A DNA stretch of 64,000 nt from Prosthecobacter dejongeii. Lineage in GTDB: Bacteria > Verrucomicrobiota > Verrucomicrobiia > Verrucomicrobiales > Verrucomicrobiaceae. The notes under the pieces were generated by a model, which saw only the letters and a list, made by a program, of their open reading frames with translations, made no database searches and was not told where the DNA came from. Below are positions 44,228-53,700 of this stretch, piece after piece. The stretch lies in the NCBI RefSeq assembly GCF_014203045.1, contig NZ_JACHIF010000009.1, positions 1 to 64,000 of the forward strand, written 5' to 3'. How positions within the stretch are numbered: position 1 is the stretch's first letter; each line of letters opens with the position of its first letter. Both the position numbers and the translations under genes were made by a program.

Positions 44228-44674
44228 ATGCCGTTCCTTTTCAAGAACACTTTGCGTCGGACTGCATGCCTCCTTCTCGTTGTACTCCTTGGGCTCGCAT
44301 TTTACATCTCCAGTAAGATGCCGTCTAGGCTCAAACACATGTATGGTGAGTGGGCGGCCATTGAACTGATCATGACAGCGCATCATCTGTCTGGACGCCT
44401 GCCCGCCTCATGGGACGACTTGGCACCGTGGTATGAGCAATCCAACTCAACACCTCGCAGTGGCATCAGTTTCCCACAGCTTCGGGAACTTGTGGAGATC
44501 GACTTCTCTCAATTACCACACATTGAGGCCGCTGCTAGATTGGGACAACCACTCCCCGAATCCCGCTCTTTGATCCGGAAGAAGGATGGCAGAGGCGGGC
44601 ATTGGATCAGACCTAACCAAATGCTGGCAGACTATTTCAAAACAGGCAAAGTTGTGATCATGGACAAACCCTAG
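44228..44674 (+). CDS. Hypothetical membrane-anchored protein
   Basis: A 148-residue protein with an N-terminal hydrophobic segment (LLLVVLLGLAFYISS, about 16-30) and a hydrophilic remainder. It could be a single-pass or signal-anchored protein. No family is recognised. It follows the previous orphan by 7 bp and precedes the C39-like peptidase gene by 11 bp, so they may be one transcript. Confidence 0.6.
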   Translation: MPFLFKNTLRRTACLLLVVLLGLAFYISSKMPSRLKHMYGEWAAIELIMTAHHLSGRLPASWDDLAPWYEQSNSTPRSGISFPQLRELVEIDFSQLPHIEAAARLGQPLPESRSLIRKKDGRGGHWIRPNQMLADYFKTGKVVIMDKP

Positions 44675-44685
44675 CCATCAAGCCC

Positions 44686-45303
44686 ATGAAACGCCTCATC
44701 ATCATCGCTCTTCTAACCCTCCTCGTCGGTGGTGCCGGGCTGTGGGGCTATGTGTGGTGGAAGACACGATCTGCCTCACACATTGCAGCCCAAGGAGGGC
44801 GGACTCTGTCCATTCGCTTGCCAGCCGAGGCCCCACACTTTCGGCAAAATGATCCGCGCTGGGGCGCTGAAAAACTGGGCCGCACTTCCGAAACGATCAA
44901 GAGCGTGGGCTGCGCGATGTGCAGCGTGGCCAGTGCCGCCCAGTATCTGGGAGAAACAACCGATCCCTCCACCCTGAATCGGGCCCTGGCCGAAAACGGA
45001 GGCTACACGGACCAAGGCTGGTTGGTATGGTCTGCCATCGCCAAGATTTTTGACCAACGCATCGAGGTGAATGTCCTCAGCAGCCCTTCTCATGAAGCGA
45101 TGGATCGTGCGCTGGAAGCCGGACAGTATTCGGTGGTGAAGTTCTTCCTGCCCATGGGCATCCCCCATTGGGTCATCGTGGTGAGCAAGGAAGGCCAGGA
45201 TTACCTCATCTACGATCCGACCGAGACGGAGAAAGAACCGAGACGCCTGTCAGAAAAAACCTCCGGCATCTACTCGCTGAGGATCGTGCGCCGCACGGCT
45301 TGA
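44686..45303 (+). CDS. Membrane-anchored C39-like cysteine peptidase
   Basis: A 205-residue protein with an N-terminal membrane segment (IIIALLTLLVGGAGLWGYVWW, 5-25) and an extracytoplasmic domain of the peptidase C39-like (Peptidase_C39_2) kind. The catalytic Cys is probably Cys76 in KSVGCAMCSVAS, with His in PHWVIVVS near 162 and Asp in LIYDPTE near 178. QNDPRWG near 54-60 is the usual start of this domain. In other proteins such domains sit with bacteriocin processing or cell-wall proteins, but no ABC exporter is adjacent. Substrate unknown. Confidence 0.75.
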   Translation: MKRLIIIALLTLLVGGAGLWGYVWWKTRSASHIAAQGGRTLSIRLPAEAPHFRQNDPRWGAEKLGRTSETIKSVGCAMCSVASAAQYLGETTDPSTLNRALAENGGYTDQGWLVWSAIAKIFDQRIEVNVLSSPSHEAMDRALEAGQYSVVKFFLPMGIPHWVIVVSKEGQDYLIYDPTETEKEPRRLSEKTSGIYSLRIVRRTA

Positions 45304-45400
45304 GCGGGTCCGCCGCTGGGAAATGCCGGAAAATTTCTGCAAGGTCGAATTATGTGGCTTCGTTTCGGCGGTAGAAAGCCAAGTTACCCCTGCTCCCCTC

Positions 45401-46696
45401 ATGAATCCCACCTCTACCCCCTTTGGCCGTCGCCAGTTCATCGCCGGCGCGGCGCAGTCCTTTCTAGGCGTCACCGCGCTGAGCCAGCTCGGCGGCAAGG
45501 CCTTTGCCATCCCAGGGGAAAATACCAGCCCGCTGAAGCAGGTGCCCACGGCGCGCAGTGTCATCTACCTCTACATGACGGGAGGGATGAGCCACCTGGA
45601 CACCTGGGATCCAAAGCCTGACAACGGCGACGTCATGGGCCTCACCAAAACGCTGGATACCAAGGTGGATGGCATGCGCCTCAGTGAGAACATCCCCCTC
45701 CTGGCCCGTCAGGCGGACAAGCTGGCCGTCATCCGCGGCATGAACTCCACCCAGGGTGCGCATGAGCAGGGTAACTACTTCATGCACACCAGCTACACGC
45801 TGCGCAGCAGCATCCGCCACCCTTCCATGGGCGCGTGGCTGCAGAAATTCCAGGACCGTGGCAATCCCACGCTCCCCGGCAGTGTGATGATCGGCAATGA
45901 CAGCCGCCATCCCGGCGCAGGCTTCTTTGAATCCCGCTTTGCCCCACTGATGATCAATGATCCGGAAAGCGGCATCTCCAACGTACGGCCTAACGAATGG
46001 TTCACCGAGGAGCGTTTCGCCAGCCGCCTGAGCATCGCCAAACAGCTCGATAAAAAATTCGCCGCCACCTACGACGTTAAAAACGTGCGCGCCTACAGCG
46101 ACATGTATGATGATGCGGTGAAAATGATGAAGAGCGAAGAGCTGAAAGCCTTCGACCTGGATGCCGAGCCTGATGCCCTCCGCGAAAAATACGGACGCGA
46201 CCGTTTCGGCCAGGGCTGTCTGCTGGCCCGCCGTCTGGTGGAGCATGGCGTGCGTCACGTAGAGGTCAGCTTTGGCAACTGGGATACCCACAATGCCAAC
46301 TTCACCCGCGTGCCGGAACTCTGCGACGAGCTGGACTCCGCCATGAGCACCCTCATCAGCGATCTTGAGGCCCGAGGCATGCTGAATGACACCCTCATTG
46401 TGCTGGCTACCGAATTTGGCCGCACGCCTGAAGTCAATGCCAACGATGGCCGCGACCACCACCCTGCCGGGTTTAGTTGCGTGCTAGCTGGGGGCGGCAT
46501 CCGTGGCGGCCAAGTCTATGGAGCCACCGATGAGAGAGGGGATAAAGTGGTGGATGGATCCACCACCATCCCGGACCTGAACGCCACCATCGGTTATGCC
46601 CTAGGCCTGCCGTTGGATCAGGTGCTTTATTCCTCAACGAAGCGTCCCTTCACCATTGCCGACAAGGGCAAACCTCTAACCCAGCTTTTCGGCTGA
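45401..46696 (+). CDS. DUF1501 protein with Tat signal
   Basis: About 431 residues from ATG 45401; the frame extends further upstream but only this start puts a Tat motif at the N-terminus (GRRQFIAGAA, Arg10-Arg11). The body is the sulfatase/alkaline phosphatase-like DUF1501 fold (VIYLYMTGGMSHLDTWDPK near 47, SFGNWDTHN near 300, ATEFGRTPEVN near 345). In Planctomycetes and Verrucomicrobia it is normally coded with a DUF1549/DUF1553 cytochrome gene, and such a partner is missing here. A terminator follows. Confidence 0.85.
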   Translation: MNPTSTPFGRRQFIAGAAQSFLGVTALSQLGGKAFAIPGENTSPLKQVPTARSVIYLYMTGGMSHLDTWDPKPDNGDVMGLTKTLDTKVDGMRLSENIPLLARQADKLAVIRGMNSTQGAHEQGNYFMHTSYTLRSSIRHPSMGAWLQKFQDRGNPTLPGSVMIGNDSRHPGAGFFESRFAPLMINDPESGISNVRPNEWFTEERFASRLSIAKQLDKKFAATYDVKNVRAYSDMYDDAVKMMKSEELKAFDLDAEPDALREKYGRDRFGQGCLLARRLVEHGVRHVEVSFGNWDTHNANFTRVPELCDELDSAMSTLISDLEARGMLNDTLIVLATEFGRTPEVNANDGRDHHPAGFSCVLAGGGIRGGQVYGATDERGDKVVDGSTTIPDLNATIGYALGLPLDQVLYSSTKRPFTIADKGKPLTQLFG

Positions 46697-46714
46697 TTTC
46701 GAGCCTCTGACTTC

Positions 46715-46750
46715 AGCCCCAGGTGTGTCCAGACATGCCCGGGGCTTTTT
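46715..46750 (+). terminator. Terminator of the DUF1501 gene
   Basis: AGCCCC (46715-46720) pairs with GGGGCT (46741-46746). The inner GGTGTGT pairs with ACATGCC through two G-U pairs, and a five-T run follows. It sits between two convergent genes. Confidence 0.78.
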
Positions 46751-47753
46751 ATTGCCAGGAAACGAGGGTCACTTCCTGGCGATTGGCTGGGAGCTGCCGC
46801 ACATAGACCGGACCCGGAGCCCAGTCGCGGATGCGGTGGATGAGGTCCGGCAACTCAGCCTCGACTTTGGCCGAGTTGATTTTCAGAGTCAAAATGAGCC
46901 CCAAGGGGCGAAGGCGGGAGGCAAATTTCTCCACGTATTGGCAGACCACACGCGGCTCCAGATTCATGTCGGAAACCAGCAGGTCCACCTGATCTGGCAC
47001 CATACCAGGCCTCAGATCCCCGGCAGCGACCTTGAGATGATGAAAGGCAGGATGCGCCAATACCCGGGCATCCATCGCCCCCGTATCTACCCCAAACACC
47101 GTGGCTCCTCGAGACAAAAGCGAGTGAGAAGCGCCACCGGGTGCGGAGCCCAGCTCCAGCACCGTCCGCCCTTGAATATCTTTTTGGATGCCTAACCAAT
47201 CCAGCGCCTGCTCCATTTTCATCCACGCTCGTGAGGGTGCCTCCGGAGGTAAAGATAGACGCAGAAGCGCGACAGGATCGGCCAGATCGCCTGGCTGATG
47301 GCGGTGGTAGCCCACCAGCATGGGTTCGCCCTCAGCTCCCATGATTACACTCACCACGGTATCTCCAGGGTTCGGCAGCCTCTTCGGGGATAAATCCAGC
47401 AGACCCCGCACTTCCACCCCCGTGGCATCTACCCGGGCCCAGGTTTCAGGATCAGCACCCTCTTCAGAAACCTCGCGGGGAATTACATTTAAAACCGCCG
47501 CATTGACCACGGCAGCACGCTCCGCCACTTCCTGCGGAGTTTTTGCCATCCCCAGGGAAAACCCAGAGACCTGAGCCAACCAAGCCCCGAGGCGAAAATG
47601 CCCTGGCAACTCTCCCTGCACCTTCCAAGTAATGAGCTGCGGCCTCATGAAGGCCGGGGTCAGCAGGCCTCCATGACGGGTAGCCACCTCTCTTTTGAGG
47701 GCAGCTTCAGCGCCAGGACGGCAGGTGGCAAAAACAAAGGTCGGGGGTATCAC
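46749..47753 (-). CDS. RlmM-like rRNA 2'-O-methyltransferase
   Basis: A 334-residue protein with an N-terminal THUMP-like region (VFATCRPGAEAALKREV) and a C-terminal FtsJ/RrmJ methyltransferase. The Rossmann motif is VLELGSAPGGASHSLLSRG near 195. The catalytic K-D-K-E tetrad is visible: Lys of AWMKMEQALD near 180, Asp of LVSDMN near 258, Lys of LTLKINS near 292 and Glu of RQEVTLV near 328. This matches the RlmM family, which methylates C2498 of 23S rRNA in the cytoplasm, though the target in this phylum is not confirmed. It is convergent with the DUF1501 gene. Confidence 0.82.
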   Translation of the reverse strand: MIPPTFVFATCRPGAEAALKREVATRHGGLLTPAFMRPQLITWKVQGELPGHFRLGAWLAQVSGFSLGMAKTPQEVAERAAVVNAAVLNVIPREVSEEGADPETWARVDATGVEVRGLLDLSPKRLPNPGDTVVSVIMGAEGEPMLVGYHRHQPGDLADPVALLRLSLPPEAPSRAWMKMEQALDWLGIQKDIQGRTVLELGSAPGGASHSLLSRGATVFGVDTGAMDARVLAHPAFHHLKVAAGDLRPGMVPDQVDLLVSDMNLEPRVVCQYVEKFASRLRPLGLILTLKINSAKVEAELPDLIHRIRDWAPGPVYVRQLPANRQEVTLVSWQ

Positions 47754-47860
47754 GACCCCTTATTGGCACACTCCGCTCCCCTGCGCGACAAAATCCCCCA
47801 GCCCTGGGTGAGGATTGCGGCTTGCCAGTCGGGCGCTAGCCTGCTAAATCCTCCCACGCT

Positions 47861-48355
47861 ATGGCAAAAATTCAGTACACCACCCCCGAAGGCACCACTG
47901 GCGAAGTTGAGCTGACCGCTGAGCGTATGACGCTGGGCCGCGCAGATGACAATCAGATCGTCATCTCTCATGACTCGGTTTCCAGCCATCATGGTGAAGT
48001 CGCCATCGAAGGGGATGCCTGGGTCTTTACCGACCTCGGTTCCACCAATGGCACCAAAATCGGCGGTGAGCGCGTGGAACGCCTGGAACTCGGCCACGGT
48101 GGCAGCTTTACCCTTGGCCACGTGGATTGCGTTTTCATCGGGGATTTCGAAGAAGCCCCTGCCTACAGCGCCCCCACCCGCACCATGTCCAGCAGTGGTT
48201 ATGGCGCAGCCCCTATTGATCGTAATCGCCGCACAGGCTTCGGCCCTAAAGGCAAACCGAAGAGCAACGGTTACGGTCCCCTCTTCGGCCTCGGTGCATT
48301 GGCCCTCCTGGTCTGCGCTTATGCCGCATTCTCATTTACTCAGATGACCGCCTAA
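47861..48355 (+). CDS. FHA-domain protein with C-terminal membrane helix
   Basis: A 164-residue protein. Residues 5-95 are a forkhead-associated domain with the conserved Gly-Arg (TLGRADDNQIVI), Ser/His (SVSSHHGEV) and Asn-Gly (GSTNGTKI), so it should bind phosphothreonine. Residues 100-135 are a low-complexity linker, and one membrane helix lies at the C-terminus (LFGLGALALLVCAYAAFSF). It is a natural reader for a Hanks-type kinase such as the one at 26244. No other kinase or phosphatase is adjacent. It is followed by two hairpins before purA. Confidence 0.85.
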   Translation: MAKIQYTTPEGTTGEVELTAERMTLGRADDNQIVISHDSVSSHHGEVAIEGDAWVFTDLGSTNGTKIGGERVERLELGHGGSFTLGHVDCVFIGDFEEAPAYSAPTRTMSSSGYGAAPIDRNRRTGFGPKGKPKSNGYGPLFGLGALALLVCAYAAFSFTQMTA

Positions 48356-48369
48356 ATCCTCGGTCCGGT

Positions 48370-48423
48370 GATCGCTCCATCGCGATCCCTGGCGGCATGA
48401 CCTGCCGCCAACATGGATTTTTG
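48370..48423 (+). terminator. Tandem hairpins between the FHA gene and purA
   Basis: GATCGC (48370-48375) pairs with GCGATC (48382-48387). Then TGGCGGC (48390-48396) pairs with GCCGCCA (48404-48410) around a seven-base loop, and ATGGATTTTTG follows. The second hairpin looks like a terminator of the FHA gene. Its closeness to purA also allows an attenuation role. Confidence 0.6.
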
Positions 48424-48478
48424 TCATAAACAACCAAACAAGGATGCGGCCTCCATGCGCCGCGAAGAAGCTCAAGTA

Positions 48479-49750
48479 ATGTCCAATACCATTGTTGTCG
48501 GTGCCCAGTGGGGCGATGAAGGAAAAGGTAAGATCGTTGATTACCTCACAGAACACACAGATGTCGTCGTACGCGCCGCAGGCGGGAACAACGCCGGCCA
48601 TACCGTCATCAACAACGGCACCAAGTACATCCTGCACCTCATCCCCAGCGGCATCCTCTGGGAAGATAAGATGTGCGTCATCGGCAACGGTGTGGTCATG
48701 GACATCCTCGGCCTGCTGGAAGAGATGGCCAAACTCCGGGCGCAAGGCGTCAAGATCACTCCGGAAAATCTCAAGATCAGTGAGACCGCTCACCTCGTCC
48801 TGCCTTATCACAAAGGTCTGGATCAGGCACGCGAAGCAAAACTGGGTGACAAAAAAATCGGCACCACCGGTCGCGGCATCGGCCCGGCTTATGCGGACAA
48901 AGTAGAGCGCGGTGGTCTGCGCGCCATCCTCCTGACTCGCCCAGAGCAGCTCGAAAAAGAACTGCGCAGCCGCATCCTCATGCACAACGAGACCTTCCGC
49001 GCCGTCGGCGTGGCAGAGGTGCCGGTGGAAGAAACCATCACCGCCGTGCTGGCTGCCGCCAAAGTGCTGGCCCCGCACATCACCAACACCGCCGTCTATT
49101 GCCACGAGGCCATCCGCGCTGGCAAGAGCCTGCTCTTTGAAGGTGCCCAAGGCACATACCTAGACATTGACCACGGCACCTATCCCTTCGTCACCAGTTC
49201 CAACACCACCTCAGGAGGTGCTTGCACAGGTTCCGGCGTGCCTCCCCGCATGATTGACAAAGTCGTCGCTGTGGCAAAAGCCTACACCACCCGTGTCGGC
49301 TCCGGTCCCTTCATCACAGAGAATGAAGACATCGGTGACATGCTGCACAACATGGGTCGTGAGTACGGTGCCACCACCGGCCGTGCTCGCCGTTGCGGCT
49401 GGCTGGATGCCGTGCTGGTGCGCTATGCCGTCATGATCAATGGTGCTGACGAACTGGCCATCACAAACCTGGACGGCCTGGACGGTCTGGATACCATCCA
49501 GATCTGCACCGCCTACAAGCTGCGCGGTGAGACCATCCACTACCCGCCGAGCACCATCGAAGACATCGAAGCCTGCGAGCCCGTTTACGAAACCCACCAG
49601 GGTTGGAAACAGGATCTCAGCCAGATCAAAAACTTCGCAGACCTGCCAGAACTGGCTAAGGCCTACCTCAAGCGTCTCGAAGAACTGACCGGTGCCCGCG
49701 TCAGCCTCCTCGGCGTCGGCCCTTCCCGTGACCAGACTCTGGTGGCCTAA
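48479..49750 (+). CDS. purA: Adenylosuccinate synthase
   Basis: A 423-residue GTP-dependent enzyme that joins IMP and aspartate in AMP synthesis. The start is at 48479, which gives the usual N-terminus MSNTIVVGAQWGDEGKGK; a frame extending upstream to 48413 has no such conservation. The P-loop is GDEGKGK near 12-18, the catalytic Asp13 follows it, and GRGIGPAYADK near 130, LLFEGAQGTYLDIDHGTYPFV near 218 and TTGRARRCGWLDAV near 299 are canonical. It is cytoplasmic and functions alone; no other purine gene is nearby. Confidence 0.96.
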   Translation: MSNTIVVGAQWGDEGKGKIVDYLTEHTDVVVRAAGGNNAGHTVINNGTKYILHLIPSGILWEDKMCVIGNGVVMDILGLLEEMAKLRAQGVKITPENLKISETAHLVLPYHKGLDQAREAKLGDKKIGTTGRGIGPAYADKVERGGLRAILLTRPEQLEKELRSRILMHNETFRAVGVAEVPVEETITAVLAAAKVLAPHITNTAVYCHEAIRAGKSLLFEGAQGTYLDIDHGTYPFVTSSNTTSGGACTGSGVPPRMIDKVVAVAKAYTTRVGSGPFITENEDIGDMLHNMGREYGATTGRARRCGWLDAVLVRYAVMINGADELAITNLDGLDGLDTIQICTAYKLRGETIHYPPSTIEDIEACEPVYETHQGWKQDLSQIKNFADLPELAKAYLKRLEELTGARVSLLGVGPSRDQTLVA

Positions 49751-49763
49751 CGGTACCTCGGTC

Positions 49764-50720
49764 ATGAATCTTCTGCGCCCCGTCTGCTTCCTGGCATTCG
49801 GGGCGCTTTCATTATCCGCTGCCACGCCGCAGCGTTTTGACTTCAGCGGCCCGGGGATGGCCACCACTTTTCGCATCTCTTGTTATGCTGAAAGTCGCGA
49901 GCAGGCTGAAAAAGCCACGACGGCCTGCTTCGCCCGCATCGCGGAACTGAACCAGATTTTTACCGACTACGATCCCACCAGCGAGCTCATGCGCCTTTGT
50001 GCACCGGAGGCCGTTTATCCCGTGAAAGTTAGCCCACCGATGCTGGAGCTCCTGGAACGCTCCGTTGATTTCGCGAAACTCACAGACGGTGCCTTTGACC
50101 CAACCTGTGGCCACCTCACCCAGCTCTGGCGCCGCACCCGTAGGCAAGGAAAGCTGCCCCCCACACCTCGCCTCCAGGCTGCGATTGCGGCCACCGATTG
50201 GCGACGCATCCAGATTGACCCGCCCAAGCAGCAAATCACCCTCAAACCCGGTACACTCTTAGACCTCGGCGGCATTGCCAAAGGCTACGCTGCCGATGAC
50301 TGCCTTCGTGTTCTGCGTCAGTACGGCCTTGGGCGCGCAGTCGTCATCGCCGGTGGCGATACCGCTGTGGGGGATGCACCTCCCGGCAAACCCGGATGGG
50401 AAATTAAACTGCGCACTTTCAAACGGCGTGAAGGTGAGGATGATCTCACTTCCATCACGCTAGCGAATCGCGCGGTTTCCACTTCGGGTGACCTTTATCA
50501 ATTCATCGAAATCGAAGGTATCCGATATTCCCACATCCTGTCTTTGAAGACAGGACTTGGCCTAACTCAAAGCATCGCCTGCTCCGTCATTGCCGATGAT
50601 TGCACCACCACCGATGCACTCGCCACTGCCATGTGTGTACTAGGCCCTGAAAAAGGCACCGCTCTAGCCAAGACGATCCCAGGCGTGGAAGTTCGTTTTG
50701 CCCAACCGCAGTCCAAGTGA
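49764..50720 (+). CDS. apbE: FAD:protein FMN transferase
   Basis: About 318 residues from ATG 49764, which gives a hydrophobic N-terminal export signal (VCFLAFGALSLSAA). The ApbE family moves FMN from FAD to a Thr of partner proteins outside the membrane. Motifs seen are GMATTFRISCYA near 31, DLGGIAKGYAAD near 166, VIAGGDTAVGD near 195 and VSTSGDLYQF near 235. Common partners such as RnfG, NqrC or FMN-binding-domain proteins are not visible in the window. It starts 13 bp after purA and is convergent with the giant gene. Confidence 0.9.
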   Translation: MNLLRPVCFLAFGALSLSAATPQRFDFSGPGMATTFRISCYAESREQAEKATTACFARIAELNQIFTDYDPTSELMRLCAPEAVYPVKVSPPMLELLERSVDFAKLTDGAFDPTCGHLTQLWRRTRRQGKLPPTPRLQAAIAATDWRRIQIDPPKQQITLKPGTLLDLGGIAKGYAADDCLRVLRQYGLGRAVVIAGGDTAVGDAPPGKPGWEIKLRTFKRREGEDDLTSITLANRAVSTSGDLYQFIEIEGIRYSHILSLKTGLGLTQSIACSVIADDCTTTDALATAMCVLGPEKGTALAKTIPGVEVRFAQPQSK

Positions 50721-50738
50721 GCTTTTAGAAAGACCGAC

Positions 50739-53700
50739 TTAAGGCTGCACTAGGAAGAAGCCACGGAAAGGCTCCAACAGTTTTTCCTGGCCCAGGTCCG
50801 CAGCGGCGGTATCGCCCTCGCGCAGCCACGAGGCTCCTGTCGGAGACATCTGAAGATAGAGGTTATCGTAACCCGACTGCGCACGGTCAGCGTCTGACAT
50901 CAATAACCGTATCCGAGTTGCAACCGCCGGCTCTGCTGCCATTGGGAACCCAGCATCAGCGGTCAGTCCCAACTCCACCAGAGTTGTATCCACCACGCGC
51001 TGAGAGCCGATGAATCGAGCCCCAGATTCAGGCCTGAGAGCTGAGGTTATGACAGGCACTTGTCCCGCCACCACCACACTCACGTCCTGGGCGCGCACCT
51101 GCACCAGCACAGCTTCATCGTGGCCCAGCGTCACGGTTTGTCCCAGAGCTTCGGTCCAGCCTGCCGCGCCTGGTAGAACAGGCACAAAATCATGACTGAC
51201 GGCATCATACCTCAGAACTCGATCTGTGGTGTCCACAGAGCTGCCTTGAGCAAAAAGATCCACGGGCAGCAACGCATCCAGACTCCACACAGCACGCAGG
51301 GCCACCCGAGCGCCCTGCATCCCCGCAGGCAAGGGAGCCGCCACCGTCACCCGGTCCCCATCAACCTGCGTCACGGCAAACTGATCCCCCCCATGAGGGC
51401 CATCCAGAACTTCCAGTACAGCAGCAGCTTCTAGGGCAATTCCTGAAAGTGTTTTTAAGCGCAGGCTGCGATCCCCCACGGCCTCATTGACAAGCCCTGC
51501 ATACAACTCCGGCTGCTGAAGCGGCATGGAGAAACTGCGAGTGCCTTTCCCCAAAGTTTCACGACTGAACATCCACCCAGGCGTCACTGCAGCAGCTTCC
51601 GCTTGCCCATCCAGATTCGCATCCAAAGAAACCTTCAAACGAACCAAGCCTCTGGCAGCTCCGGCAAATAAACGGTTATCCACCTGAGCATAACGAAGGG
51701 TTTGTTCACCTTGTGAATTAAACGAGCCTTCGGGAGAAACACCTACCGCCGACCAAGTCTTTGCATCTTCACTCACCTCCAGAGTCAGCTTTATGTCACG
51801 CCGCCCGGACATCGGCAGTGTCACCACCACATCCACAGCCCCCGTCGCAGGCTGAGTTTCCAGTTTAAACCGACCTGCACCACTCGCACCGCTGGCAGGG
51901 TCTGTACCCAGCGCATACTCCAGAAGATTGGGGTAGAGGTCAGCGTCTGGATTGTCCATCGGTCCACCTTGGTCACCCAGACCATAAACTTCCTCCCATG
52001 AGGCAAAGGTTGTTACGCCAGCAGAAAGGTCCGTCTCCAAGACAACCGTCTCCACGGGTGGAGGGGCGCTTTCACGCATTGCCAAATTAAAGCTCGAGCA
52101 ATCTAGACACTCCAACCCAAGGTCAAAGGTGAGATCCGTATTCGCATCCAGGCCTTCATCATCCGCCATGCCGTCCGCCCCTGATTCAGCCGTGCCCGCT
52201 GCGAGTTGCCCTGGCACGATGGTGAAAACGGCTGTGCTCGCGCCATTGGTCACGGGCGAGTTATTGTAGAGCAGCTTCTGCCCCAAATTATCATCCCCGG
52301 AACTGACCTCTGACAAGGGCGTGGCCCACTGCAAGACTCCACCGTATTCAAACTGAATAGCGGCCAGATGCAGGAAGTAAGAACCGGGATTTAAATCCGT
52401 CAGCAAGTAACGGCCACCTTCATCAGAGATGGTCGCACTTACCGCTTCGTCCACATTCACGTCTGCCCCTGCTTTAAAGATCTGCACGTAGGCGTATTCG
52501 ATACCTTCATTTGGATTCATCCGGCCATCACCATTGATGTCCATGAATACACGGTTACCGATAGCCAAGGGAGCCCATAGACCAAAGTCCACCGTGTAGT
52601 TGGTATCCGCGTCCAGATCCCCATCGGCCACAGATTCGCTTCCAGGTTGCAGCGCGATGATAGGGCTGAATAAAGCCGTGCCCACTCCCCCAGGCTGTGC
52701 ACCGTCATTGTTACCATCCACATTGTTATCAGATGTGGCAGGCACCCCACCACTGTGAGTGTATCCCACAGGTGGGGTGACTTTCACATAGTAGTTTCCA
52801 GGAGGGAGATTCGTAAAACTGTAGGCTCCATTGGCCAGCGTGGTCAGGCTTGATCCTACCTGCGTATCCGCAGCACCACCCGTGCCGCCGATCGCATTGT
52901 CCGTCCCTGGTCTAAATAACTGCACAGTAGCCCCCGGCACGCCATTTTCGCCAGCTTCCAGCAGACCATTATTATTGTTATCCAGCCACACACGATTCCC
53001 CAACGAAAGCCCGCCCATGACAAAGGAAAGCGACCTCGTGGCAACACAGCCATTCGCGTCTCGGGCCTGCACTGTGAAAGTGCTGCCTGTTTGAGCCGTC
53101 GGCACACCTGAGAGCAGCCCTTCAGGGCTCAAAGTTAGCCCTGCTGGCAGAGAGCCCGAAGTAACCGACCACTGATAAGGTGCCGTCCCTGAACCAGCAC
53201 TCAACGTGACATTGTAGGCAGTCCCCAGATACCCCAAAGGTAGGCTCGTCGTTTGAACGACGACTGCCGGACAAACAGGAGTGAGCGCAAAAGCGCGAGT
53301 GCCTGTGCAGCCACGTGAATCCACCACCCTAACAATAAAGGTCGAAGAGCTTATCGAAACTGGCGTTCCACTGATGACGCCGCCGTTCCCCAAACTTAGC
53401 CCTTGAGGCAGGGCCCCAGAACTCAAGGTATAGGTATAACCAGCCACACCGCCGGAAGCACTCACGCTTTGATTATAAAACACCCCTGTTACAGGTGCGG
53501 GCAGGGAAGAAGGAGTGAGCGTGATCGCCGGGCACGTGGGAGTGACCGTATAACTTTGAGTGGCGACACATCCATAGAGATCTGTCACCCGCACCACGAA
53601 AGACACGGCACCCGCCTGTGTGGTTGTCCCTGAGATCAATCCCGTGTCCGTAGCAAGGGCCAGCCCCGTTGGCAGCGTCCCACTGGCAAGAGCAAACGTG

